In this document: one piece after another, positions 1-6,770 of the stretch
Numbering within the stretch: the first letter of the stretch is position 1
Layout of the letters: each line of letters begins with the position of its first letter
Origin: an uncultured Psychrobacillus sp.
GTDB lineage: Bacteria; Bacillota; Bacilli; Bacillales_A; Planococcaceae
NCBI GenBank assembly: GCA_934234185.1
Contig: CAKQHO010000119.1
Span: 1-10,557, forward strand
DNA length: 10,557 nucleotides
Direction: 5' to 3'
Program-made: the position numbers and the translations under genes
Notes under the pieces: model-generated
The model's database searches: none
What the model was told of the DNA's origin: nothing
The model's input: only the letters and a program-made list of their open reading frames with translations

Positions 1-165
1 AAGGATGATACCATTATAGATGTAGCTAAAAAATTGATGAGCAGACAAATAGACTCCCTACCTGTAGTAAGGGAGAGTAAAGATGGATTAGAGGTAGTAG
101 GGAGAATAACGAAAACAAATATTACTCGAGCCTTCTTATCTTTAGCTGATGACCACGATTTATAA
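1..165 (+). CDS. ccpN: CcpN, catabolite control repressor of gluconeogenesis (3' end only)
   Basis: The frame is open from the first base and encodes the last 54 residues, ending DDHDL. The visible part is the end of a CBS domain: a hydrophobic strand and helix (TIIDVAKKLM), the SLPVV motif and a following VVGRIT strand, the usual pattern of the second CBS repeat in CcpN. In Bacillus CcpN is a DNA-binding protein with an N-terminal winged helix and two CBS domains that represses gapB and pckA under glycolytic conditions. The N-terminal DNA-binding part is outside the window. Identification rests on this C-terminal fragment plus yqfL following after 11 bases, which is the standard ccpN-yqfL pairing. 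Another CBS-domain protein is possible but unlikely in this context. Confidence 0.85.
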   Translation, partial: KDDTIIDVAKKLMSRQIDSLPVVRESKDGLEVVGRITKTNITRAFLSLADDHDL

Positions 166-176
166 GGAGTGAAATA

Positions 177-986
177 ATGAAAATGCTAAACCTGTTTATT
201 GTTTCAGATTCTATAGGTGAAACAGGAGAGTTGGTTGCTAAAGCTGCTATTAGTCAATTTAGGCCTGGTCTTCAGCATACAAAGCTCAAGCGTTTTACCC
301 ATATTGATAGCATGGATCATATTAAGGAAATAACCGAGCTGGCGAAAGAGCAAAATGCATGTATATTATATACATTGGTTCGTACAGATATGAGAGAAGC
401 TATCGTAAAGTATTGTAAGGAATTTGAATTAGAATGTGTAGACCTTATTGGTCCGGTCATTAAAATATTGCAGAAGCAATTAGAGGAAGAGCCCTTTGAG
501 GAGCCGGGACTTGTAAGAAAGCTGGATGAAGATTATTTTAAAAAGATTGAAGCTGTTGAGTTTGCTGTAAAGTATGATGATGGACGAGACCCAAGAGGCT
601 TGCTTCAAGCAGATATAGTATTGATAGGTGTATCACGCACCTCTAAAACTCCTTTGTCTCAATATTTAGCAAATAAAAGATTTAAGGTTGCAAATGTTCC
701 TCTTGTTCCGGAAGTAGAGCCTCCAGAGGAATTATTTCAAATAGATACTGATAAGTGCTTTGGTCTAATAATTACCCCAGACAAGCTCAATTCTATTCGT
801 AAGGAAAGACTGTTAGCAATAGGGTTAAACGATGATGCTAGTTATGCTAAAATAGAAAGAATCCAAGATGAAATTGCTCACTTTGATCGTATAGTTAGTA
901 AAATTGGCTGTAAGGTAATTGATGTTACGAATAGAGCAGTTGAAGAAACAGCGAATCTCATCATAAACCATATCCAACAAAAATAA
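177..986 (+). CDS. yqfL: YqfL, putative pyruvate,phosphate dikinase regulatory protein (DUF299 kinase/phosphorylase)
   Basis: This 269-residue protein has the normal length for the DUF299/PSRP family, bifunctional ADP-dependent Ser/Thr kinases and Pi-dependent phosphorylases that control pyruvate,phosphate dikinase or PEP synthase. The N-terminal SDSIGETGE motif (residues 10-18) and the P-loop GVSRTSKT (151-158) are both present. In B. subtilis, which lacks the dikinase, YqfL is reported to modulate CcpN activity and so gluconeogenic gene expression. Which target applies here cannot be read from the window. The ATG at 177 has a good ribosome binding site (AAGGAGTG, 164-171) that overlaps the ccpN stop; a second ATG at 183 is too far downstream to be preferred. 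The gene is probably co-transcribed with ccpN and ends in a terminator at 991-1024. Confidence 0.93.
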   Translation: MKMLNLFIVSDSIGETGELVAKAAISQFRPGLQHTKLKRFTHIDSMDHIKEITELAKEQNACILYTLVRTDMREAIVKYCKEFELECVDLIGPVIKILQKQLEEEPFEEPGLVRKLDEDYFKKIEAVEFAVKYDDGRDPRGLLQADIVLIGVSRTSKTPLSQYLANKRFKVANVPLVPEVEPPEELFQIDTDKCFGLIITPDKLNSIRKERLLAIGLNDDASYAKIERIQDEIAHFDRIVSKIGCKVIDVTNRAVEETANLIINHIQQK

Positions 987-990
987 TGTT

Positions 991-1024
991 AAAAACCGAT
1001 TCACTTTTGTGAAAAGGTTTTTTT
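991..1024 (+). terminator. Rho-independent terminator of ccpN-yqfL
   Basis: AAAAACC (991-997) pairs with GGTTTTT (1016-1022) and TTCAC (1000-1004) with GTGAA (1009-1013), separated by a small internal loop and closed by a TTTT loop. The right arm runs into seven T residues. It lies directly after the yqfL stop and separates that unit from dnaG. Confidence 0.8.
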
Positions 1025-1048
1025 ATATGCTAATGCGGTTAAAAATGA

Positions 1049-1077
1049 TAGATTAATATAGAAAAATGTTTTATAAT
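1049..1077 (+). promoter_or_regulatory. Possible weak sigma-A promoter upstream of dnaG
   Basis: A perfect TATAAT lies at 1072-1077, but the hexamer 17 bases upstream (TAGATT, 1049-1054) matches the -35 consensus at only three positions, and there is no TG extension. In AT-rich DNA a lone TATAAT is not strong evidence. It is listed because dnaG-sigA should have a vegetative promoter somewhere in this gap and this is the best candidate I see. Confidence 0.3.
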
Positions 1078-1134
1078 ATTTATTTGTGGAAAAAGGTAAG
1101 TGAATATTTTTTTATGATTTATTTGTCGATTCTT

Positions 1135-1163
1135 GCAGGATTTTTCTTTACTATATCGAATAA
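1135..1163 (+). promoter_or_regulatory. Sigma-H-type promoter for dnaG-sigA
   Basis: GCAGGATTT (1135-1143), 11 bases, then ATCGAATAA (1155-1163) fits the sigma-H consensus RnAGGAwWW - 11 to 12 - RnnGAATww at every specified position. In B. subtilis the sigA operon is known to be transcribed partly by sigma-H at the onset of stationary phase. The site sits 32 bases upstream of the chosen dnaG start, leaving a short leader of about 25 bases. Function is inferred from sequence only. Confidence 0.72.
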
Positions 1164-1179
1164 CTTTAAAGTAGCAAGA

Positions 1180-1190
1180 AAAGATGGTGA
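1180..1190 (+). promoter_or_regulatory. Ribosome binding site that decides the dnaG start
   Basis: AAAGATGGTGA matches the ideal AAAGGAGGTGA at nine of eleven positions and lies five bases before TTG 1196. The upstream ATG (1184) falls inside this element and has no good site of its own, so the TTG is the more likely start. Confidence 0.65.
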
Positions 1191-1195
1191 AAGCC

Positions 1196-3025
1196 TTGAC
1201 AAACCGTATAGACGAACAAGTAATCGAACAAGTTAGAACTAGTAATGATATTGTGGATGTTATTAGTGAATATGTTCAACTTACAAAAAGAGGAAGAAAT
1301 TTCTTTGGTTTATGTCCGTTTCATGGTGAACAGACTCCTTCTTTCTCCGTTACGCAGGAAAAGCAAATTTTTCATTGCTTTGGATGTGGCGCTGGAGGAA
1401 ATGTAATCACTTTCCTGATGGACATCGAAAATTTATCTTTTCACGAGGCAGTAAGTAAACTCGGAGATAGAATTGGGCTAATAATAGAAGGTGCTTCTTC
1501 TAGTCATTCTAAAATACAGGCACCAGTGTCTAAAGAAGAGGGAATGATGAAACAAGCTCATGAATTTGCAAGCGAGTATTTTCATCATCTATTACTTCAT
1601 ACAGTGGAAGGAGAGAATGCATTAAATTATCTTTTAGAAAGAGGATTTTCTGTAGAGCTCATCGAAAAGTATAAAATAGGTTGGTCACTCCCGAATTGGG
1701 ATGCACTTACCGTGTTATTAGAACGTAAAGGTATGGATTTACAACAAATTGAGAAAACTGGTCTTATTATAAGAAAAGAAAACGAGCTAAAGTATTTTGA
1801 CCGTTTTAGAGGACGAATTATGTTTCCGGTTTTCGACGAAACAGGGCACGTAATTGCCTTTTCTGGGAGGATACTTGAAAAAAGTGAGAATGAAGCTAAG
1901 TATCTAAATAGCCCAGAATCCCCTATCTTTCAAAAGAGTCAAGTTTTATATAATTTGGATAAAGCTAGGCTAGATATTAGGAAAGAACGTAAGGTTATTA
2001 TATTTGAAGGCTTTTTAGATGTCATAGCTGCCTCTAAATCTCAAGTAAATAATGCTGTTGCAACTATGGGGACTGCCTTGACGTCTCAACATATAACCAA
2101 GTTACATAGGCTAACCTCACAGGTTACCCTTTGCTATGATGGAGATAAGGCTGGAATGGAAGCTGCTAAAAGAGCAGCCACTGCACTTCAAGCTCAAGGA
2201 ATTCAGACAGAAATCGCTCTTATACCAGATGCGATGGATCCGGACGATTTCATCAAACACTATGGTCCTGAGGCATTTCGTACCAAAATTATAGAAAAGC
2301 CGCATTCTTTTCTTTCATTTATGATGATTGTCTTAAAAAAAGACAAAAATTTCAATAATGAGAATGACACTTTACAGTATATTCAAGAAATTTTGGAAAT
2401 ACTTAGTGATAGAAGCTCTACGGTAGAACGAGACTTATATGTTAGACAGCTTTCTCAAGAAACAAATGTTTCTGAAGAAGCAATTTATCAGCATCTTCGT
2501 AAGATTCAAGGGAAAAAAGCGAAAATCTCAAAAAGTGAGCAATCGCCTCCTAGAATTGCTCCACAAGAGCTGATGAAAAAAAAACGTACGCCTTCTGCGG
2601 ATGAAAGAGCAGAGAGAATTTTACTATCTCATATGCTTCATAATCCACAAGTAATGGATATAGTGCGAAACCAAGTAGAAGATCAATGTTTTATACGTGA
2701 CGCTTATGAAGCCTCGTACGTCCGGTTAATGGGATTTTATGAAGATTACCCTGATGGTGACTATCAACGCTTCTTAGAAGTGTTAAATGATTCCGAGCTT
2801 AGAAAAATTGTTATGGAAGCAGCGCTCTCAGAACGTGATCCAGACCATGAAAGAGAGGAAGTCATGGACTGTTTGCGCCATATTAGAAAATACCGGATAG
2901 AGCAACAAATAGAACGTAAACTACATGAAGCAAAAGAAGCAGAGAAAATGACTGATATATCAAAAGCGCTCCAATTAGCTCAGGAAGCAATCCAACTGAG
3001 AAAATCATTGGCGACTTTTGAGTAA
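1196..3025 (+). CDS. dnaG: DNA primase DnaG
   Basis: DnaG makes the RNA primers for lagging-strand synthesis and works with the replicative helicase. From the TTG start the protein is 609 residues, close to the roughly 600 of Bacillus primases. In order: a CHC2-type zinc domain with C40, H43, C61 and C64; the primase catalytic core; the TOPRIM fold with the EGFLD motif (271-275, catalytic E271) and YDGDKAG (314-320, D315 and D317); and a C-terminal helicase-interaction region from about 470, ending in charged helices. The TTG is chosen because its N-terminus (TNRIDEQV) aligns without gap to the B. subtilis start as I remember it, and because a near-consensus ribosome site precedes it. ATG 1184 would add four residues. 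The gene lies 28 bases upstream of sigA and is probably co-transcribed with it. No yqxD homologue lies between yqfL and dnaG. Confidence 0.97.
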   Translation: MTNRIDEQVIEQVRTSNDIVDVISEYVQLTKRGRNFFGLCPFHGEQTPSFSVTQEKQIFHCFGCGAGGNVITFLMDIENLSFHEAVSKLGDRIGLIIEGASSSHSKIQAPVSKEEGMMKQAHEFASEYFHHLLLHTVEGENALNYLLERGFSVELIEKYKIGWSLPNWDALTVLLERKGMDLQQIEKTGLIIRKENELKYFDRFRGRIMFPVFDETGHVIAFSGRILEKSENEAKYLNSPESPIFQKSQVLYNLDKARLDIRKERKVIIFEGFLDVIAASKSQVNNAVATMGTALTSQHITKLHRLTSQVTLCYDGDKAGMEAAKRAATALQAQGIQTEIALIPDAMDPDDFIKHYGPEAFRTKIIEKPHSFLSFMMIVLKKDKNFNNENDTLQYIQEILEILSDRSSTVERDLYVRQLSQETNVSEEAIYQHLRKIQGKKAKISKSEQSPPRIAPQELMKKKRTPSADERAERILLSHMLHNPQVMDIVRNQVEDQCFIRDAYEASYVRLMGFYEDYPDGDYQRFLEVLNDSELRKIVMEAALSERDPDHEREEVMDCLRHIRKYRIEQQIERKLHEAKEAEKMTDISKALQLAQEAIQLRKSLATFE

Positions 3026-3053
3026 CAATCCGGTAGTAAAAGGAGGAATTCTT

Positions 3054-4181
3054 ATGGCGGACAAGTCTGAACGTACAAAAGAAACGGATATTGAATTATC
3101 ATTAGAGGAAGCAAAAAAACAACTTATCGAATTAGGAAAGAAAAATGGTGAAGTCACTTATCAAGATATAGCAGAAAAACTGGCATCATTTGAATTGGAA
3201 TCTGACCAAATCGAGGAATTCATCGACCAATTAGAGGGTAGAGGTATCGAGCTTGGCAGAAAAGATGGTGATGAGGAAGATTTAGACCGTCTTATGAAAG
3301 GCAAGGAAGAAGAAACATTTGATTTAAATGATTTAAGTGTACCACCAGGGGTTAAGATTAACGATCCGGTCCGTATGTATCTAAAAGAAATTGGACGTGT
3401 CGACTTATTAAAGGCTTCCGAAGAAATTGCACTTGCAGAACGTATTGAACAAGGGGATGAAGAGGCTAGAAAGCGTCTGGCTGAAGCAAACCTTCGTCTG
3501 GTAGTAAGTATCGCAAAACGCTATGTAGGTCGAGGAATGTTATTCTTAGACTTAATACAAGAAGGGAATATGGGATTAATCAAAGCGGTAGAAAAATTTG
3601 ACCATCGAAAAGGGTTTAAATTTAGTACCTATGCTACTTGGTGGATTCGACAAGCAATTACTCGTGCAATTGCAGACCAAGCTCGAACAATCCGAATTCC
3701 AGTTCATATGGTGGAAACGATTAATAAGCTTATTCGTGTCCAACGTCAACTATTACAAGATTTGGGCCGTGAACCTTCTCCAGAAGAGATTGGGGAAGAG
3801 ATGGACTTACCACCTGAAAAGGTAAGAGAAATATTAAAAATTGCTCAAGAGCCAGTTTCCTTAGAAACTCCAATTGGTGAAGAGGATGATTCTCACTTAG
3901 GAGATTTCATCGAGGATGCGGATGCTCAGTCACCTTCTGACCATGCAGCATATGAGCTATTAAAGGAACAACTAGAAGATGTATTAGATACATTAACAGA
4001 TCGTGAAGAAAATGTACTACGTCTTCGCTTCGGCTTAGATGATGGACGTACACGTACTTTAGAAGAAGTAGGGAAAGTATTTGGAGTTACAAGAGAACGT
4101 ATTCGACAAATTGAAGCAAAGGCATTGAGAAAACTTCGCCACCCTTCAAGAAGTAAACGTCTTAAAGATTTCTTAGAATAG
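3054..4181 (+). CDS. sigA: RNA polymerase primary sigma factor SigA (RpoD, sigma-43)
   Basis: SigA directs RNA polymerase to vegetative promoters. It is 375 residues against about 371 in B. subtilis. The acidic N-terminal region 1.1 (about 1-90) is the variable part. Region 1.2 starts near NDPVRMYLKEIG (103-114), region 2 spans about 141-216 with STYATWWIRQAITRAIADQA (191-210) covering the -10 melting and recognition helices, region 3 follows to about 297, and region 4.2 carries the -35 helix-turn-helix (RTLEEVGKVFGVTRERIRQI, 334-353). The C-terminus is nearly invariant. The ATG at 3054 is preceded by a very strong site (AAAAGGAGG, 3038-3046); the open frame extends to 3018, inside the end of dnaG, but lacks such a site. 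The gene ends with a terminator at 4183-4216. Confidence 0.98.
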   Translation: MADKSERTKETDIELSLEEAKKQLIELGKKNGEVTYQDIAEKLASFELESDQIEEFIDQLEGRGIELGRKDGDEEDLDRLMKGKEEETFDLNDLSVPPGVKINDPVRMYLKEIGRVDLLKASEEIALAERIEQGDEEARKRLAEANLRLVVSIAKRYVGRGMLFLDLIQEGNMGLIKAVEKFDHRKGFKFSTYATWWIRQAITRAIADQARTIRIPVHMVETINKLIRVQRQLLQDLGREPSPEEIGEEMDLPPEKVREILKIAQEPVSLETPIGEEDDSHLGDFIEDADAQSPSDHAAYELLKEQLEDVLDTLTDREENVLRLRFGLDDGRTRTLEEVGKVFGVTRERIRQIEAKALRKLRHPSRSKRLKDFLE

Positions 4182-4182
4182 T

Positions 4183-4216
4183 AAAAAGACATCCTTGTCT
4201 GGAGGATGTCTTTTTT
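4183..4216 (+). terminator. Rho-independent terminator after sigA
   Basis: AAAAGACATCC (4184-4194) pairs perfectly with GGATGTCTTTT (4204-4214) around a nine-base loop and runs into T residues to 4216. It starts two bases after the sigA stop and ends 20 bases before the next gene, so that gene is expressed either by read-through or from a promoter I could not identify. Confidence 0.92.
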
Positions 4217-4236
4217 CAAATGGAATGAGGAGCAAC

Positions 4237-4794
4237 ATGTCAGTACAAAAAAAACAAATTATTTTAAATGAAATTGCATTTTGGAAACAAAATAAACTGT
4301 TACCTGAGCATTACTGTGATTTTCTCACTAACTTGTATGTGCAAGGGGATGGAACAGAAAACCAAGAACAAAGAGCAAATGACTCGTTGTTAATTAAGAA
4401 GAATCGAAGAGACACATACTTACTTATCGGTTTAGCGATACTATCTATCTGCTTAATAACAGTACTTATAATCTCTGCTAATTTCATAGTTCCAATGATT
4501 ATAAGTTTGATAACTATCTTAATTTTTGTATTCTTTGCATGGAAGCTAAGATTAAACAGCACGATAATTAGGCCTATATTGCTAGTCTTATCTGCTTTAC
4601 TACTTTTAGCAATTTCATTTAAAGGCTGGGAATTATATTTCCAAGAGAATTCTTATATTTTACTAGTTTTTCTTTTAATTAATTGTTTATTATGGTTAGT
4701 AACTGGAATATTCCAAAAGCTTATTTACTTCACCATATCGGGTGTTTTGGGAATAATCGTTATTCTTATATATTTCTTCGTTTATTATATATGA
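4237..4794 (+). CDS. Unrecognised multi-pass membrane protein
   Basis: I do not recognise a named family with confidence. The 185-residue protein has a soluble, charged N-terminus of about 58 residues holding a WKQNKLLPEHYCDFL stretch (16-30), which resembles short N-terminal motifs of some Bacillus membrane proteins of unknown function. It then has about five hydrophobic helices: 61-80, 84-103, 110-128, 139-159 and 162-185. RRD before the first helix suggests the N-terminus is cytoplasmic. The ATG at 4237 is chosen for its site GAGGAG (4227-4232), although spacing is a short four bases; the frame stays open back to 4195, inside the sigA terminator. No clear promoter lies in the 20 bases between terminator and start. 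Function unknown; integral inner-membrane location is inferred. Confidence 0.78.
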   Translation: MSVQKKQIILNEIAFWKQNKLLPEHYCDFLTNLYVQGDGTENQEQRANDSLLIKKNRRDTYLLIGLAILSICLITVLIISANFIVPMIISLITILIFVFFAWKLRLNSTIIRPILLVLSALLLLAISFKGWELYFQENSYILLVFLLINCLLWLVTGIFQKLIYFTISGVLGIIVILIYFFVYYI

Positions 4795-4842
4795 ACCTCT
4801 ACATACAAACTTCTGTTGAGTCAAAATGTAAGGTAATAGGTT

Positions 4843-4860
4843 AATTCTAATTCTAATTCT
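4843..4860. repeat. Hexanucleotide tandem repeat (AATTCT x3)
   Basis: AATTCT is repeated three times without change, in the AT-rich gap (4795-5030) between the membrane protein and the acyl-CoA dehydrogenase. No gene or hairpin is associated with it. It may be simple slippage. Confidence 0.55.
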
Positions 4861-4960
4861 ATCCATAGTATATGTGTACCTAGAATACCTATCTTTCTGT
4901 CTACCCATAGAAAACCACTATGCGACATTTTTCTTAATACGTGAATTCTATACATAAAAT

Positions 4961-4989
4961 CTGTGAATATTTTTGTAATTTAGTATAAT
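4961..4989 (+). promoter_or_regulatory. Sigma-A promoter of the acyl-CoA dehydrogenase gene
   Basis: TATAAT (4984-4989) is perfect; the -35 candidate CTGTGA (4961-4966) is weak, at 17 bases spacing. Its position just before a cre site and about 40 bases before the ATG supports it as the gene's own promoter. Confidence 0.6.
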
Positions 4990-4993
4990 GTAA

Positions 4994-5008
4994 TTGTAAG
5001 CGTTTTTA
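4994..5008 (+). promoter_or_regulatory. cre site (CcpA operator) downstream of the promoter
   Basis: TTGTAAGCGTTTTTA fits the cre consensus WTGNAANCGNWNNCW at all fixed positions but the penultimate C. It begins five bases after the -10 hexamer, so it covers the likely transcription start, a position typical of CcpA-mediated repression. This implies that the fatty-acid or branched-chain catabolic gene is off while glucose is present. Confidence 0.65.
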
Positions 5009-5030
5009 TTTACAAAGGGGATGGAAGAAA

Positions 5031-6170
5031 ATGAATTACGATTTAACACAGGAACAGCAAATGATTAAGAGAACGATTAAGGAGTTTGCTGACAAAGTAG
5101 TAGCTCCTGGAGCAATTGAAAGAGACAAAACAAAAGAATTTCCAAAAGAAATCTTTAACCAGTTGGCCGACATGGGGATGATGGGTCTACCGTTTTCAGA
5201 GGAGTATGGTGGGGCAGGTGCTGATACAATAAGCTTTGCTATTGTGACAGAGGAGTTAAGCAGAGCTTGTGCTTCAACAGGGATCACTTATTCTGCTCAT
5301 ATTTCTTTAGGAGGGGCTCCTTTAAATCTGTTTGGGACTGAAGAACAAAAACAAAAATATCTTGTACCAATATGTACGGGAGAATCCTTTGGTGCATTTG
5401 GTCTTACTGAACCAAATGCAGGGTCTGATGCTGGGGGAACACAGACTACAGCAAAACAGGATGGAAATGATTATATTATTAACGGAAATAAATCGTTTAT
5501 CACGAATGCAAGCTATGCGAAACACTTAGCGCTAACAGCTATAACAGATATAAAGGACGGTAAAAAGGAGATCTCTGCTATCATTGTCCCAACTGATGCA
5601 GAAGGTTTTAAAGTAATTGATAATTATGAAAAAATGGGACTTAACGCTTCCAACACTACTGAACTTGTAATCGATAATGTTCGAGTGCCTCAAGAGAATC
5701 TTCTCGGTAAAAAAGGAGAGGGCTTTAAACAATTTTTAGTTACCTTAGATGGTGGACGTATTGGAATTGGTGCGATGGCAGTAGGGATCGCTCAAGCTGC
5801 TTTTGACCGTGCTCTTCAGTATTCAAAAGAACGCAAGCAATTTGGAAAAGCACTCTCTGAATTTCAAATAACACAATTCAAGCTTGCAGATATGGCGATG
5901 AAAATAGAGCTTGCAAGAAATATGGTATATAAGGCAGCTTGGCTAAAGGATCAAGGTAGAGCTTTTGGAAAAGAAGCTTCTATGTGTAAGTTATATGCAT
6001 CTGAAATAGCTATGGAGGTTGCTGATCAAGCTGTTCAAATACATGGTGGATATGGTTATATGAAGGAATATGAAGTGGAAAGATACATGAGGGATGCTAA
6101 ACTATTAGAAATTGGAGAAGGTACCTCTGAAGTTCAACGGATGGTCATTGCTAGACATATCGGTTGTTAG
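5031..6170 (+). CDS. Acyl-CoA dehydrogenase (short-chain type, MmgC/AcdA-like)
   Basis: This FAD enzyme introduces the trans-2,3 double bond into acyl-CoA in beta-oxidation or branched-chain acyl degradation, passing electrons to ETF. At 379 residues it is the standard length. It has the three-domain fold of N-terminal helices, middle beta domain with signature GAFGLTEPNAGSD (121-133), and C-terminal helical domain with QIHGGYGYMKEYEVER (336-351). The expected catalytic glutamate is E363 in GEGTSEVQR, and RKQFG (268-272) is in the flavin region. It resembles MmgC and AcdA; chain length and substrate cannot be fixed from sequence alone. The ATG follows AAAGGGGATGG (5014-5024). It stands alone, with its own promoter and cre site, and no ETF or thiolase gene is adjacent. 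I see no clear terminator after it. Confidence 0.93.
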   Translation: MNYDLTQEQQMIKRTIKEFADKVVAPGAIERDKTKEFPKEIFNQLADMGMMGLPFSEEYGGAGADTISFAIVTEELSRACASTGITYSAHISLGGAPLNLFGTEEQKQKYLVPICTGESFGAFGLTEPNAGSDAGGTQTTAKQDGNDYIINGNKSFITNASYAKHLALTAITDIKDGKKEISAIIVPTDAEGFKVIDNYEKMGLNASNTTELVIDNVRVPQENLLGKKGEGFKQFLVTLDGGRIGIGAMAVGIAQAAFDRALQYSKERKQFGKALSEFQITQFKLADMAMKIELARNMVYKAAWLKDQGRAFGKEASMCKLYASEIAMEVADQAVQIHGGYGYMKEYEVERYMRDAKLLEIGEGTSEVQRMVIARHIGC

Positions 6171-6214
6171 TATCGAAATTATGTCTAATTTGTCACAATG
6201 GTAGAAAACTTCCC

Positions 6215-6228
6215 TAATAACGCTTTCC
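6215..6228 (-). promoter_or_regulatory. cre-like site upstream of cccA
   Basis: Read on the - strand, GGAAAGCGTTATTA matches TGWAARCGYTWNCW at 12 of 14 positions, with the first T and the C near the end missing. It overlaps the -35 hexamer of the proposed cccA promoter. From memory, B. subtilis cccA is subject to CcpA-dependent catabolite repression, which raises the plausibility. Confidence 0.45.
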
Positions 6229-6252
6229 GTTTTCAATAGAATGAAGTACAAT
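6224..6252 (+). promoter_or_regulatory. Probable sigma-A promoter of cccA
   Basis: TACAAT (6247-6252, five of six) stands 17 bases after TTTCCG (6224-6229, three of six). The leader would be about 50 bases. A better -35-like TTGACT at 6260 has no acceptable -10 at normal spacing. Confidence 0.4.
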
Positions 6253-6310
6253 ATTAGTGTTGACTAATTCTATATTAGAAATGAATGTATTTAAAGAGGG
6301 AGGGTTAACT

Positions 6311-6688
6311 ATGCAAAAAAATCCAATAATACCATTTATCTTAATTATGGCATTCGGTATCGGTCTAATCTTCTTCTTGTCTATCGATGGTATAGGTAAC
6401 AAAGAAGAAATTGCTTCCGAACATAACGAACAATCAGAAGATGGCGGCGGAGATGGTGCTTCTGCTGGAGAATTTGATCCTGAAGCTGTTGCTCAACAAA
6501 AATGCGTTAGCTGTCATGGTAACACATATGAAGGACAAGGAAACTTCCCTTCTCTAGTGGCTACTCAGCTTTCTGAAGAAGAAATTCAAGATGTTCTTGC
6601 AAATGGTAAAGGCGCAATGCCTGCAAACCTAGTTCCAGCGGAAAACTTGGAAGAAATGGCAGCTTGGGTTAAATCCTTAGGTGAATAA
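6311..6688 (+). CDS. cccA: Cytochrome c550 (membrane-anchored c-type cytochrome)
   Basis: This 125-residue protein matches the Bacillus CccA plan. A short N-terminus with an uncleaved signal anchor (about residues 5-25, NPIIPFILIMAFGIGL) is followed by an acidic Gly/Ser/Asp linker (about 31-55) and an outward-facing haem domain. The haem motif is CVSCH (65-69), and the likely sixth ligand is M103 in KGAMP. It carries electrons on the outer face of the membrane, between the bc complex and a terminal oxidase. The ATG at 6311 has a strong site (GAGGGAGGG, 6296-6304) six bases before it; in-frame starts upstream at 6257 (GTG) and 6281 lack one and would put charged residues before the anchor. A perfect terminator follows. 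Confidence 0.95.
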   Translation: MQKNPIIPFILIMAFGIGLIFFLSIDGIGNKEEIASEHNEQSEDGGGDGASAGEFDPEAVAQQKCVSCHGNTYEGQGNFPSLVATQLSEEEIQDVLANGKGAMPANLVPAENLEEMAAWVKSLGE

Positions 6689-6700
6689 TTAATGTAACAG

Positions 6701-6736
6701 AAGACCTTGATTCGTAAAAGAATCGAGGTCTTTTTT
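6701..6736 (+). terminator. Rho-independent terminator after cccA
   Basis: A 13-bp stem (6701-6713 with 6720-6732, one G-U pair) closes a six-base loop and runs into T residues to 6736. This is a strong terminator, so trmK needs its own promoter. Confidence 0.92.
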
Positions 6737-6742
6737 ACTTTC

Positions 6743-6751
6743 TGCTATAAT
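6743..6751 (+). promoter_or_regulatory. Extended -10 candidate promoter for trmK-yqfO
   Basis: TGCTATAAT is a perfect extended -10 element. The -35 position (TCGAGG, 6723-6728) is poor and sits in the cccA terminator stem. Initiation near 6758 would start inside the trmK ribosome binding site (6756-6763), an unusually short leader, so either the start is a little upstream or another promoter is used. Confidence 0.4.
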
Positions 6752-6770
6752 AATCAGGAGGTGTTGAAAA

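Noticed and set aside
3926..4219. Open frame on the - strand across the sigA end
   Set aside because: It is a shadow of the highly conserved sigA coding sequence, with no ribosome site and low-complexity Ser/Arg translation.
4696..4908. Open frame on the - strand over the membrane-protein end and following gap
   Set aside because: There is no ribosome site, the composition looks random, and it overlaps the better-supported + strand gene.
6260..6291. TTGACT as a -35 box for cccA
   Set aside because: Nothing like TATAAT lies 16-18 bases downstream (GAATGT and neighbours); the TACAAT at 6247 with its own -35 is better.
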